NCBI GenBank assembly: GCA_964640935.1
Contig: CAZXIY010000053.1
Location: 1 to 8,934, forward strand
DNA length: 8,934 nt
Direction: 5' to 3'
From: CAZXIY01 sp964640935
GTDB taxonomy: Archaea; Thermoplasmatota; Thermoplasmata; Methanomassiliicoccales; Methanomethylophilaceae
Part shown: piece after piece, positions 1 through 6,281 of the stretch
Layout: the number at the start of each line of letters is the position of its first letter
How positions within the stretch are numbered: the first letter of the stretch is position 1
Program-made: the position numbers and the translations under genes
Notes under the pieces: generated by a model
Databases searched by the model: none
Seen by the model: the letters and a program-made list of their open reading frames with translations, nothing else
What the model was told of the DNA's origin: nothing

Positions 1-1
1 G

Positions 2-448
2 GGAACCATACCTGCAGGTCTTCCGACCGGTACGATAGATGCCACCGAAGCAGGGGGATACAAGGATAATGGCAGCGGATCTATCGTGAGGGGTAACATC
101 GTCTCATTCAATCCTGTCGGCGGTCAGACCGATGCGGTCAGTGTCGTCGTCCTGAACGGCGAAAGATACGGCGACTCGTTCACTTCCGGAAATATGCCGG
201 ATGCCAACAAGGACAAGATGGACTTCCGCGGGTGGTATACCAGTGTCAACGGTACGGGTGAAAGGGTCACTGCGAATACCGTCGTCAATCTCAGCGGTAA
301 CATAACGTTGTATGCTTATTACACTGCGACAGAGATCCCGGATGTAACGGCCGCAAGCCCGTTCGATCCGAATATCGGCGTCATGGCGGCATTCGCGGTG
401 CTTGTACTATCCATATTCTCGCTGGCATGGGTGATCTCTAAGAAGTGA
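2..448 (+). CDS. C-terminal part of a Listeria-Bacteroides-repeat surface protein with membrane anchor (5' truncated by window edge)
   Basis: The frame is open from the left edge (first full codon at base 2) to TGA at 446-448, so only the last 148 residues are seen and the true start lies outside. A GTG at 86 falls inside the open frame and is unlikely to be the start. The visible part has a stretch running from VSFNPVGGQTDAV through GWYTSVNGTG to LSGNITLYAYYT. This is the pattern of Flg_new / InlB B-repeat domains (beta-grasp, GWYT near the middle, LYAYY at the end). A linker rich in Pro, Asp and Ala follows, then one hydrophobic helix (about GVMAAFAVLVLSIFSLAW) and a short ISKK tail, typical of a C-terminal anchor with the domain outside the cell. 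Such proteins are common in host-associated Methanomassiliicoccales and are proposed adhesins; that role is inference. A terminator-like hairpin follows, so it appears to end its own transcript. Confidence 0.75.
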   Translation, partial: GTIPAGLPTGTIDATEAGGYKDNGSGSIVRGNIVSFNPVGGQTDAVSVVVLNGERYGDSFTSGNMPDANKDKMDFRGWYTSVNGTGERVTANTVVNLSGNITLYAYYTATEIPDVTAASPFDPNIGVMAAFAVLVLSIFSLAWVISKK

Positions 449-466
449 GCATGAAAACAATTTGAC

Positions 467-516
467 GGCATTCCGGGAGTGCTCATACGTCTCCCGGATA
501 TGCCTTATCGTTTTTC
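467..516 (+). terminator. Hairpin plus T-tract terminator after the surface-protein gene
   Basis: The arms 472-479 (TCCGGGAG) and 491-498 (CTCCCGGA) pair perfectly over 8 bp with an 11-nt loop. The helix is extended by 467-470 (GGCA) against 501-504 (TGCC), separated only by T471/A500 and a bulged T499. A T-run (511-515) follows on the plus strand. It starts 19 bases after the stop codon of the upstream gene. This is the clearest intrinsic-terminator shape in the window; archaea usually need mainly the U-tract, so the hairpin may also serve as a stable 3' end. Confidence 0.6.
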
Positions 517-590
517 AATAGCCGAGCTGGATACGGGCGATGGTTGAACAACATTGAAATATCGTGCCATAATCCCGTGATGGGTACCAG

Positions 591-1928
591 ATGGCATCGC
601 TGGAAGATACGAAACGATTCATCCATCGCTACAGATGGGTCATGTTCGCAATACTGACGGTGACGTATTTCTTCGTCTATTTCCACAGGATGTCCGTTAA
701 TGCCGTCGGGACTGACATCATCAGTGACATAGGCAGCGGTTCAAAGGAGTATCTCAGCTCCATTTATTTCTGGACGTATGCTTTCATGCAGATCCCCAGC
801 GGGATCCTGGCCGACAGATTGGGTCCAAGGAAGGCTACGACGATCTTCCTATCGTTGGCCACAGCAGGATCCTTCATCACCTGCATCGGAACGGATTTCG
901 CTACGATAGCGATCGGCAAGATACTGATCGCCGCAGGTCTGGCTGTTGTATACATACCGTTGATGAAGATAATCTCCGTATGGTTCGGCAAAGAGGATTT
1001 CCCGCAACTCAACGGCATAGTCATTGCAGTGGGCAATGTCGGCGCCCTTGCCGCAGCGGCCCCTCTGAAGTATCTTGCGGATGCGATCGGATGGAGGGAT
1101 GTGTTCCTCGTCCTCGGTATAATCACGATGATCCTGGCAATACTGTGTCTTCTGCTGATAAGGGACCATCCGCATGATATGGGTCTGCCGGGGATAGAGG
1201 AGATCGATGACGAGGAGAAGGGAACTTCTACAGCGGATAGGAGCGATGGGAAGGCCCCGATAATGTCGGGGCTGTCGGTCATAGCCGGCAGCGGACGCGT
1301 ATTCTGGACCATGGGTATCGCATATTTCCTAATTTATGGGACTATAATGGTGTTCCAAGGGACCACATCGATAAAATATTTTGAGAGTCACGTGTATGCT
1401 TTCCCGATGGCGGCGTGGTTCGTCACGATGATCGGGGTAGGCAAGATCATAAGTACGCTCATTGTCGGACGCATGACGAGCATAGGGATGATACGCTCAA
1501 AGAAGAAGGTCATGGTGTTCGGAACATTCATGTTCGCAGCCATATGGGCAGTCATCTGGCTCTTTGCAGGGAAGGCGGACGATCAGGTGTTCTGGTTCGT
1601 CATATGCACATTGTTCGGATTTTTCGGCGGATTCATGACGCTGTCGTTCTCGCAGGTAAAGGAATGGTTCCCGATCTCAATATCCGGAACAGCGATGTCG
1701 ATGATGAATGTCCTGCTCTTCCTCGGAGCCGCTGTCGGCACGACGTTATCGGGTATCATACTCCATAATGACTACATCCTGGGCAACTATTCTGTATTGT
1801 GGGGATTGATGTTCGCTGCAGCGGTATGTGCGTTCATCCTTGTTGTCATTTCAAAAGAGAAGAAGGACACCGACGATATCATTATGCCTTCGGAGACAGA
1901 GAACGGCATCGGTGAAAAGACCGATTGA
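591..1928 (+). CDS. Major facilitator superfamily transporter, 12 TM, substrate unknown
   Basis: A 445-residue integral membrane protein. Hydrophobic segments are spread over residues about 15-32, 55-75, 84-101, 105-130, 140-160, 168-190, then 236-257, 270-295, 306-327, 333-356, 362-390 and 402-421. The two six-helix halves are split by a charged cytosolic loop (about 192-232, acidic). The signature MFS motif A is clear between TM2 and TM3: GILADRLGPRK (71-81). The segment WFGKEDFPQLNGIVIAVGN (131-149) and the later EWFPISISGTAMSMMN (359-374) resemble the organic phosphate/nitrate-like MFS families in which a WFP motif precedes a helix, but this does not fix the substrate. The start at 591 lacks a strong Shine-Dalgarno; an AAATAT at 557-562 lies at about the right distance for a near-leaderless transcript. 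Stop is TGA. The gene is convergent with the pyl cluster, so it is probably a separate transcription unit. A link to methylamine uptake is possible but not shown. Confidence 0.85.
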   Translation: MASLEDTKRFIHRYRWVMFAILTVTYFFVYFHRMSVNAVGTDIISDIGSGSKEYLSSIYFWTYAFMQIPSGILADRLGPRKATTIFLSLATAGSFITCIGTDFATIAIGKILIAAGLAVVYIPLMKIISVWFGKEDFPQLNGIVIAVGNVGALAAAAPLKYLADAIGWRDVFLVLGIITMILAILCLLLIRDHPHDMGLPGIEEIDDEEKGTSTADRSDGKAPIMSGLSVIAGSGRVFWTMGIAYFLIYGTIMVFQGTTSIKYFESHVYAFPMAAWFVTMIGVGKIISTLIVGRMTSIGMIRSKKKVMVFGTFMFAAIWAVIWLFAGKADDQVFWFVICTLFGFFGGFMTLSFSQVKEWFPISISGTAMSMMNVLLFLGAAVGTTLSGIILHNDYILGNYSVLWGLMFAAAVCAFILVVISKEKKDTDDIIMPSETENGIGEKTD

Positions 1929-2103
1929 ATTCGATGTCGAAGGGCGACAAGTAAAGGAGCGGGGCTGTCGGAATTATCAAATATACATTGGAGCAAAGGC
2001 AACGGGATCAGACAGTTGTCTGAATGTGCCAAACATTCAATCGTTATCGATATTCAATAATGATGGAGAACATTGAGGCATCACAATTGGCAACATGATC
2101 TGA

Positions 2104-2156
2104 GAAAATTGTAAAAGAAGTTTCTATCATCGCGGATGGATCTGCGTTTACGCAGA
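2104..2156 (-). terminator. Probable terminator of the pyl operon, downstream of pylD
   Basis: Directly after the pylD TGA, a perfect 6-bp hairpin with a 4-nt loop (2141-2146 TCTGCG / 2151-2156 CGCAGA, loop TTTA on the plus strand) is followed on the minus strand by a T-rich run (about 2120-2104, including CTTCTTTTACAATTTTC). U-rich 3' ends are typical of archaeal termination. The rest of the convergent gap (1929-2100) shows only a small TCAGAC/GTCTGA hairpin (2008-2023) and no gene. No clear plus-strand terminator for the transporter gene was found. Confidence 0.45.
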
Positions 2157-2157
2157 C

Positions 2158-3042
2158 TCACCTCTGTCCAGGAGCGGCCAACCTGACAGATATCGGGTTG
2201 ATCGCATTCATTTCGGATTCGAATCTGTTCCTGATATCCACAGAATATTTGGCGCAGATCGCCGCCATGGCACCGACGCCGATGGCCAGAGGGTCGTGTA
2301 CGATGACATTCGCCTTTCTTCTGGCCTCGGAATCGAATGAATGGGGGACGCCGGGTGATATGATAACGGCGCCCTGTCTGATCCATTCTCCCGGGATCTT
2401 TCCCGGTGATGAGTTGAAGATCACATTGCTCTCCCTCACAGCAGTCTCAACATCGGCGTATGCATGAACGTTCCCGTATCTTCTTTCCAACTCCATCGCT
2501 TTGCTCGGATCAATGTCAACAACATTCACAGAGGCATATCTTTTGGAGAATATCTCCGTGGCCATGCTGCCGACCCTTCCGCACCCTACCACCAGGACCG
2601 AGCTCGGAGGCCTGTATTTCATCGCGATCCTGAGGGCCTCGGCATAACCTTTGGCGGTGCCCTCTGTGTTGTCGACGAACTTCATCACGCGTACGTTCAG
2701 CGCGATGAATCTGTCGTCGTCCGCCATGAATATCATATCTGCATCTTTCTCAACGGCTTCCGCGAATCCCGCAACATCGGTGTTCTTGGTGACGAATGCT
2801 CTTATGCCCATGGATTCGAGTATCGATCTTACCGATTCGGAGAATCCGGAGATGACCCCCATGCCGCTCGTCACGGGTATCACGGCAGCGTCCAGGTCGT
2901 CGAACGCCGAGTCATGCCCGGAAATGCCTGCCGCCCCTATGGAGATCTCTTCCAATGTGGATCCGATCTCGTTTATGAGAGCGGTATCCAATCTGCTGAC
3001 GGCAGGCACATCGGATATCATGTCCGGCGTCAGTCTTGTCAT
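2158..3042 (-). CDS. pylD: Pyrrolysine biosynthesis dehydrogenase PylD
   Basis: PylD carries out the last step of pyrrolysine synthesis. It oxidises (3R)-3-methyl-D-ornithyl-N6-L-lysine with NAD+ and releases ammonia, so that the product cyclises to the pyrroline ring. The 294-residue product has an N-terminal domain with PVTSGMGVISGF (56-67), matching the family's conserved PVTSGxGxI segment. A Rossmann NAD-binding fold follows, with VLVVGCGRVGSMA (149-161) and an acidic VVDID strand end (174-178). PGVPHS (230-235) and the segment DPLAIGVGAMA (250-260) also fit PylD. From memory the Methanosarcina protein is about 260-270 residues. This one carries a charged tail of about 24 residues (271-294) after the region where relatives end. 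The start is secured by an excellent GGAGGT at 3054-3049, six bases upstream, and the ATG shares one base with the pylC TGA. It is the last gene of the operon. Confidence 0.92.
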   Translation of the reverse strand: MTRLTPDMISDVPAVSRLDTALINEIGSTLEEISIGAAGISGHDSAFDDLDAAVIPVTSGMGVISGFSESVRSILESMGIRAFVTKNTDVAGFAEAVEKDADMIFMADDDRFIALNVRVMKFVDNTEGTAKGYAEALRIAMKYRPPSSVLVVGCGRVGSMATEIFSKRYASVNVVDIDPSKAMELERRYGNVHAYADVETAVRESNVIFNSSPGKIPGEWIRQGAVIISPGVPHSFDSEARRKANVIVHDPLAIGVGAMAAICAKYSVDIRNRFESEMNAINPISVRLAAPGQR

Positions 3043-4205
3043 CAGTAAACCTCCGGAGATCTGTCAATGAATCCACTGAGATTGCATTCTTTGAGTATCT
3101 TTTCAATATAATTGTCCCTTTTTTTGATCGATTCTTTTTCTGTCGATCCCGAGGAAATGAACGTCCCTCTCCATTCAGAAGAACCGGGGGAATAGTCGCA
3201 GAGCACTTCATCGCATCCGAACAGCCCTTTTTCTAAACGCAGTGAACTTACATGCGAGAACTCCTTCTCGCCGTTGGAATACAGATATCCGTCGCGTACG
3301 GTCAGATGTTCATATATCGAGTATCTCTTCGCATGAGAGCCTTTTGCAGGCATCTTGTTGTTCTTGGACGATACGAGAGCCTCCAGAAGGTTGATGTCCG
3401 AAGCATGCAGGACCGCGATCGGCGTCTGACTCGGGATCCTCGCATCGATCTCTATCATCTTGGGGATGCCGTCATGCACTATCGCCTCCAGGTCCATAAT
3501 GCCGTTCAGTCCTATCCTGTCGGCGATCGATTCTCCTGCTCTCTTGAAGAGGGCGTCGGTATTGCGGTCCACGGTATCAGGTCCGCATTTCACCATTTTG
3601 CAATCATATCCGTCGTCCAGAACGACCTCGGTGGTCACGAAAGAGACCGAACGGGATCCGTTGCCTACCATCTCTATAGATATGCTCTTGCCGCGGACGA
3701 ATTCCTGTATGACGGTCTTATCTCCGAGGGCATCGATGCGTCTGATCGCCTCTGACATCCCTTCGTCGTTCCAGACTATGGAAACGCCCATGCTTCCGCT
3801 CTGCGATGAAGGTTTCACAATGACAGGGAAACCGCATTCCGGCCACTCCGACGGCATCGGAACGCCGATGCCCTTCATGATATCGTTCGAACGGATCTTC
3901 GAATTGGATATGTCGTATGCGTTCCTGTCGAACAGATACGGAACGTCGGATACTGCCATTATGCTGTCCATTGTCGACAGGCATCCGGCGTTCTCGTTGG
4001 CGGGGATGACGATGTCGCAATCGGAGATCGCTTTGGATACCGATACCGGATCCACCGTCGGATCGGCAACAAGGTGCTCGTCCGAGAGGTCTATCGCCGG
4101 TGCATTCGATCTTCTGTCGATGACCAGGGTCTCGTACCCTGCCTTTTTTGCCAAGTATACTGCCTCGATACCCTGCAGGGCTCCGCCGACGATCCCTATC
4201 TTCAT
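3042..4205 (-). CDS. pylC: Pyrrolysine biosynthesis ligase PylC (ATP-grasp)
   Basis: PylC joins (3R)-3-methyl-D-ornithine to the epsilon-amino group of L-lysine, using ATP, to give the amide precursor of pyrrolysine. The 387-residue product begins with a nucleotide-fold strand and glycine-rich turn, MKIGIVGGALQGIEA. The ATP-grasp core contains FPVIVKPSSQSGSMG (126-140; K131 and the glycine-rich loop bind ATP), IQEFVRG (166-172) and the metal-binding end MDLEAIV (237-243) plus EIDARIPSQ (252-260). The ATG at 4205 overlaps the pylB stop as ATGA. Although the frame stays open upstream to 4277, those codons lie inside pylB, and the MKIGIVGG start is the natural one for the fold. The protein is somewhat longer than Methanosarcina PylC (about 363 residues from memory), the excess being a charged, helical C-terminal part. 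The stop is TGA, sharing a base with the pylD ATG. Confidence 0.92.
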   Translation of the reverse strand: MKIGIVGGALQGIEAVYLAKKAGYETLVIDRRSNAPAIDLSDEHLVADPTVDPVSVSKAISDCDIVIPANENAGCLSTMDSIMAVSDVPYLFDRNAYDISNSKIRSNDIMKGIGVPMPSEWPECGFPVIVKPSSQSGSMGVSIVWNDEGMSEAIRRIDALGDKTVIQEFVRGKSISIEMVGNGSRSVSFVTTEVVLDDGYDCKMVKCGPDTVDRNTDALFKRAGESIADRIGLNGIMDLEAIVHDGIPKMIEIDARIPSQTPIAVLHASDINLLEALVSSKNNKMPAKGSHAKRYSIYEHLTVRDGYLYSNGEKEFSHVSSLRLEKGLFGCDEVLCDYSPGSSEWRGTFISSGSTEKESIKKRDNYIEKILKECNLSGFIDRSPEVY

Positions 4206-5272
4206 ACTGTCGCCCCCATTCTGTCCTTCAATCTGCACAGGGTGGAGCGGTATTCCGAATTCGTTCCGGTCCTGCATCCGATACTCTTCAGCGTCTCTTT
4301 CACCGTGTCTATGGAACGGTTCCCGTTATCGATATCCAGATCGTGCTGTGCAACACCCATCAGAGATTTCCTCGGAGGGACGATAGAGGTGACTACATTC
4401 GCTCCGGCGAATATCCTCGGTATCAGTCCGCCCAGCCCCTCCACGTCCATGCTGGCCGGGATGAGCTTATCGGGATTGGTGATCCTCAACGTGGCTATGG
4501 TCATAAGTTCGTCGAAGGTCGTGTGTCCGGGCGTGCCCTTCAGCGGCGCTCCGTCCTGCGGAACGTACGTCATTGCCCTCACCTGCTGGATGCGCGGATC
4601 CCTCATGTTCAGGATCGAAGTGGAACGGTCGTCGATGCTCTCTCCGACGCCGGTCATTATACCTTCTTCCGTCAGGAGTCCGTTCGACGATGCCCAATAT
4701 TTCTGATTCAGTCTGTAATCATAATCCTGTTCTATCCTCATCCTTCCGAACAGATCCCTGTTGTGCGTCTCCTGGTAGCAGGCGAACCAATCCGCCCCGT
4801 TCTCTTTTATCTGCGGGAACACGTCCCTAGGGAGAGCTCCGGGCGAGACCATTATCGGTATATCGATCGCTTCGCGTACGTCGGATATGGTGTCCAGGAG
4901 TTTTCCGAACCCGTTGTTGCGGAAGTCGGGGTCCTCCCCCATGGTAAGGTCCACCATATTCACTCCCGCTCTCTCCAGTTCGCGGGAGAGCGTGACAATC
5001 TCGTCCTTGGATATGCGGTATCTGGGCAGTGCATTGTTGTCGCGTCTGTAATAGCAGAATGTGCAGTTGTTGCGGCAGTATGTCGAGTAGTATACGAATC
5101 CGTATGTGAAGATCACATTTCCGAAGTGTCTCTCTTTGATCGTCTTCGCGCATTGGAAGATGCGATTCACGGATTCGTCATCCTTCGCTGCGAGTATCAA
5201 CTCAACGTCCTTGTGCGTGAGGTCCTCTTCCCTGAGTGCCCTGTCCAGGACAGTATCTAGATCGCGTGTCAT
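4202..5272 (-). CDS. pylB: Pyrrolysine biosynthesis radical SAM enzyme PylB (methylornithine synthase)
   Basis: PylB is a radical S-adenosylmethionine mutase that converts L-lysine to (3R)-3-methyl-D-ornithine, the first step of the pathway. The 356-residue product carries the cluster motif CRNNCTFC (C66, C70, C73), the CxxxCxxC that holds the [4Fe-4S] cluster, followed by the aromatic YYRR typical of the BioB/HydE/PylB group. Later segments fit a TIM-barrel radical SAM enzyme: VDLTMGEDP, the PIMVSPGALP strand, CYQETHNRDLF and GIMTGVGES. The length matches the family (about 350). The ATG at 5272 is chosen because it overlaps the pylS stop as ATGA and is preceded by a GAGG; the frame is open further up to 5386, but only inside pylS. 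The stop is TGA, overlapping the pylC ATG in the same way, so translational coupling along S-B-C-D is likely. Confidence 0.93.
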   Translation of the reverse strand: MTRDLDTVLDRALREEDLTHKDVELILAAKDDESVNRIFQCAKTIKERHFGNVIFTYGFVYYSTYCRNNCTFCYYRRDNNALPRYRISKDEIVTLSRELERAGVNMVDLTMGEDPDFRNNGFGKLLDTISDVREAIDIPIMVSPGALPRDVFPQIKENGADWFACYQETHNRDLFGRMRIEQDYDYRLNQKYWASSNGLLTEEGIMTGVGESIDDRSTSILNMRDPRIQQVRAMTYVPQDGAPLKGTPGHTTFDELMTIATLRITNPDKLIPASMDVEGLGGLIPRIFAGANVVTSIVPPRKSLMGVAQHDLDIDNGNRSIDTVKETLKSIGCRTGTNSEYRSTLCRLKDRMGATV

Positions 5273-6096
5273 ACGTCCATCCTCACACCGTTGAGATAAA
5301 CCAGACTTCTTGCGGATTTTCTGATGTTGCCGGCCTTCTTCTTCGCCATGAGCAGTCTTTCCAGACCGAATCCTACGCCGCACCACGGTTCATTGATGCC
5401 GTGGGCCTCGTCCAGGGGATGCGGGCCGACTGCGCCGGAGGCCATTTCGTTCCCGTCCACGATCACATCCGTGGTGCTCCTGTAAACATCGGATGTCTCG
5501 GTCTCGAGCTCGTAATCCAAGCCTGCTACATCCATCACTATCCCGATGAATTTCTTGAGATCCTCTGTCGGATCATCTGCAGGACTCATCTCGACGAGAT
5601 TCAGCATTGTGAATTCCTCAAGATGGCCGGAACTGTGCGATTCCTTTCTGAAGCACGACCCTATCTCGAAGAATCTGATCGGGCCTTTTACTGCCCCGCG
5701 GAGATTTTTCATTATCACATAAAGGTTCGGGGCGAGCATCGGTCTGAGACATCTTTTGCCGTCGATGAAGAAGACCTGTCTGTACAGGGGGTGATCCTCG
5801 CCGATCGTCATTTTGGAAAGAGCGTTCTTCGACATGATCGTCGGCGTGCTGACCTCGATGAATCCGTTCGCTATCAATTCCGATGCCAATCTGCTCCCGA
5901 GGTCGGATATGTCCGTTCTTCTCGGCACGGATATCATGTCCGTTATCTGTTTTCTGTTGGAATGTTCCAACTCGTTTGAAATTGAAATGAATGCCGTATC
6001 TCTTGATGATGCGGTCTCGAAGGAAGTGCAGCCCTCTTCGGAGTAGCCGAGTTCCTTAAGTCTCTGTTCCTGTCCTGCCGTCCAACCTAGTTCCAT
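5269..6096 (-). CDS. pylS: Pyrrolysyl-tRNA synthetase, catalytic domain only (class without PylSn)
   Basis: This class II aminoacyl-tRNA synthetase charges pyrrolysine onto tRNA-Pyl. The 275-residue product is just the catalytic domain. Motif 1 lies at about GFIEVSTPTI (78-87), motif 2 at FEIGSCFRKESHSSGHLEEF (143-162), and motif 3 at GFGLERLLM (242-250). Residues lining the pyrrolysine pocket in characterised enzymes can be matched: Y126 in APNLY, N166 in TMLNLV, Y205 in SDVY and W238 in EPWCG. The N-terminal tRNA-binding domain of Methanosarcina PylS (about 180 residues) is absent and no separate pylSn gene is in the window. This is the arrangement of Methanomassiliicoccales; the M. alvus enzyme is the same length from memory. 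The ATG at 6096 lies 22 bases after the pylT CCA end, preceded by GAGATGATC (6107-6099), a near match to the archaeal anti-Shine-Dalgarno complement. It is very probably co-transcribed with pylT. Confidence 0.95.
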   Translation of the reverse strand: MELGWTAGQEQRLKELGYSEEGCTSFETASSRDTAFISISNELEHSNRKQITDMISVPRRTDISDLGSRLASELIANGFIEVSTPTIMSKNALSKMTIGEDHPLYRQVFFIDGKRCLRPMLAPNLYVIMKNLRGAVKGPIRFFEIGSCFRKESHSSGHLEEFTMLNLVEMSPADDPTEDLKKFIGIVMDVAGLDYELETETSDVYRSTTDVIVDGNEMASGAVGPHPLDEAHGINEPWCGVGFGLERLLMAKKKAGNIRKSARSLVYLNGVRMDV

Positions 6097-6118
6097 CTGA
6101 TCATCTCTTTGATTCTAA

Positions 6119-6187
6119 TGGCGGGGGACCCGGGAATCGAACCCGGCTTTTCAGATTTAGAGTCTTAACGATCCCAGATCGTCCCTC
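6119..6187 (-). tRNA. pylT: tRNA-Pyl, anticodon CUA (amber-decoding)
   Basis: The minus strand folds as a 69-nt tRNA with an encoded CCA. Acceptor arm: GAGGGAC against GTCCCCC, 7 positions with one A2-C71 mismatch, then discriminator G73. The D-stem GATC/GATC follows at once, with no base between it and the acceptor stem and a loop of only three (TGG). A single G leads to an anticodon stem TTAAGA/TCTGAA that has an A-G mismatch in its middle, and the 7-nt loop CTCTAAA with anticodon CTA. The variable region is three bases (AAG). The T-stem is CCGGG/CCCGG with loop TTCGATT. The small D-loop, missing connector base, broken anticodon stem, short variable region and G73 are known marks of tRNA-Pyl, especially of Methanomassiliicoccales. 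It lies between mtmB and pylS. No convincing TATA box sits at the expected distance upstream, so it may be cut from a longer transcript. Confidence 0.95.
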
Positions 6188-6207
6188 TTTTTTTGATAAA
6201 AGGGTTC

Positions 6208-6234
6208 CACACCGTCATGTCTGGAGACGGTGTG
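6208..6234 (-). promoter_or_regulatory. 9-bp hairpin between mtmB and pylT (candidate attenuator, terminator or processing site)
   Basis: On the minus strand CACACCGTC (6234-6226) pairs perfectly with GACGGTGTG (6216-6208) around a 9-nt loop. It lies 48 bases after the mtmB stop and 20 before the tRNA. A short CCCTTTTATC follows. The T-run is too short for a strong terminator, so partial termination or a stable mRNA 3' end for the highly expressed mtmCB message are both possible. The helix is certain from the bases; its job is inference. Confidence 0.45.
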
Positions 6235-6247
6235 TAAGAAGTTTATC

Positions 6248-6260
6248 GGCACTATGTGCC
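6248..6260 (-). promoter_or_regulatory. Small hairpin in the mtmB 3' untranslated region
   Basis: GGCAC (6260-6256) and GTGCC (6252-6248) pair over 5 bp with a 3-nt loop, 21 bases after the mtmB stop and 13 bases before the larger hairpin at 6234-6208. The two together may form a compact 3' end. On its own this helix could be chance. Confidence 0.25.
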
Positions 6261-6281
6261 AGATGGAGGATCTATGCCAAC

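Noticed and set aside
3460..4386. Plus-strand 308-residue open frame
   Set aside because: It is antisense to pylC and the end of pylB; Ser/Pro-rich composition without family motifs is typical of a shadow frame.
4148..5260. Plus-strand 370-residue open frame
   Set aside because: It is antisense to nearly all of pylB, which has a clear CxxxCxxC motif and proper coupling to its neighbours; the antisense product is Arg/His/Val-rich noise.
6188..6260. A dedicated TATA promoter for pylT
   Set aside because: The T/A-rich stretches (TTTTATC near 6200 and GATAAAC near 6245) are either too close to or too far from the tRNA 5' end for the usual archaeal spacing of about 25 bases.
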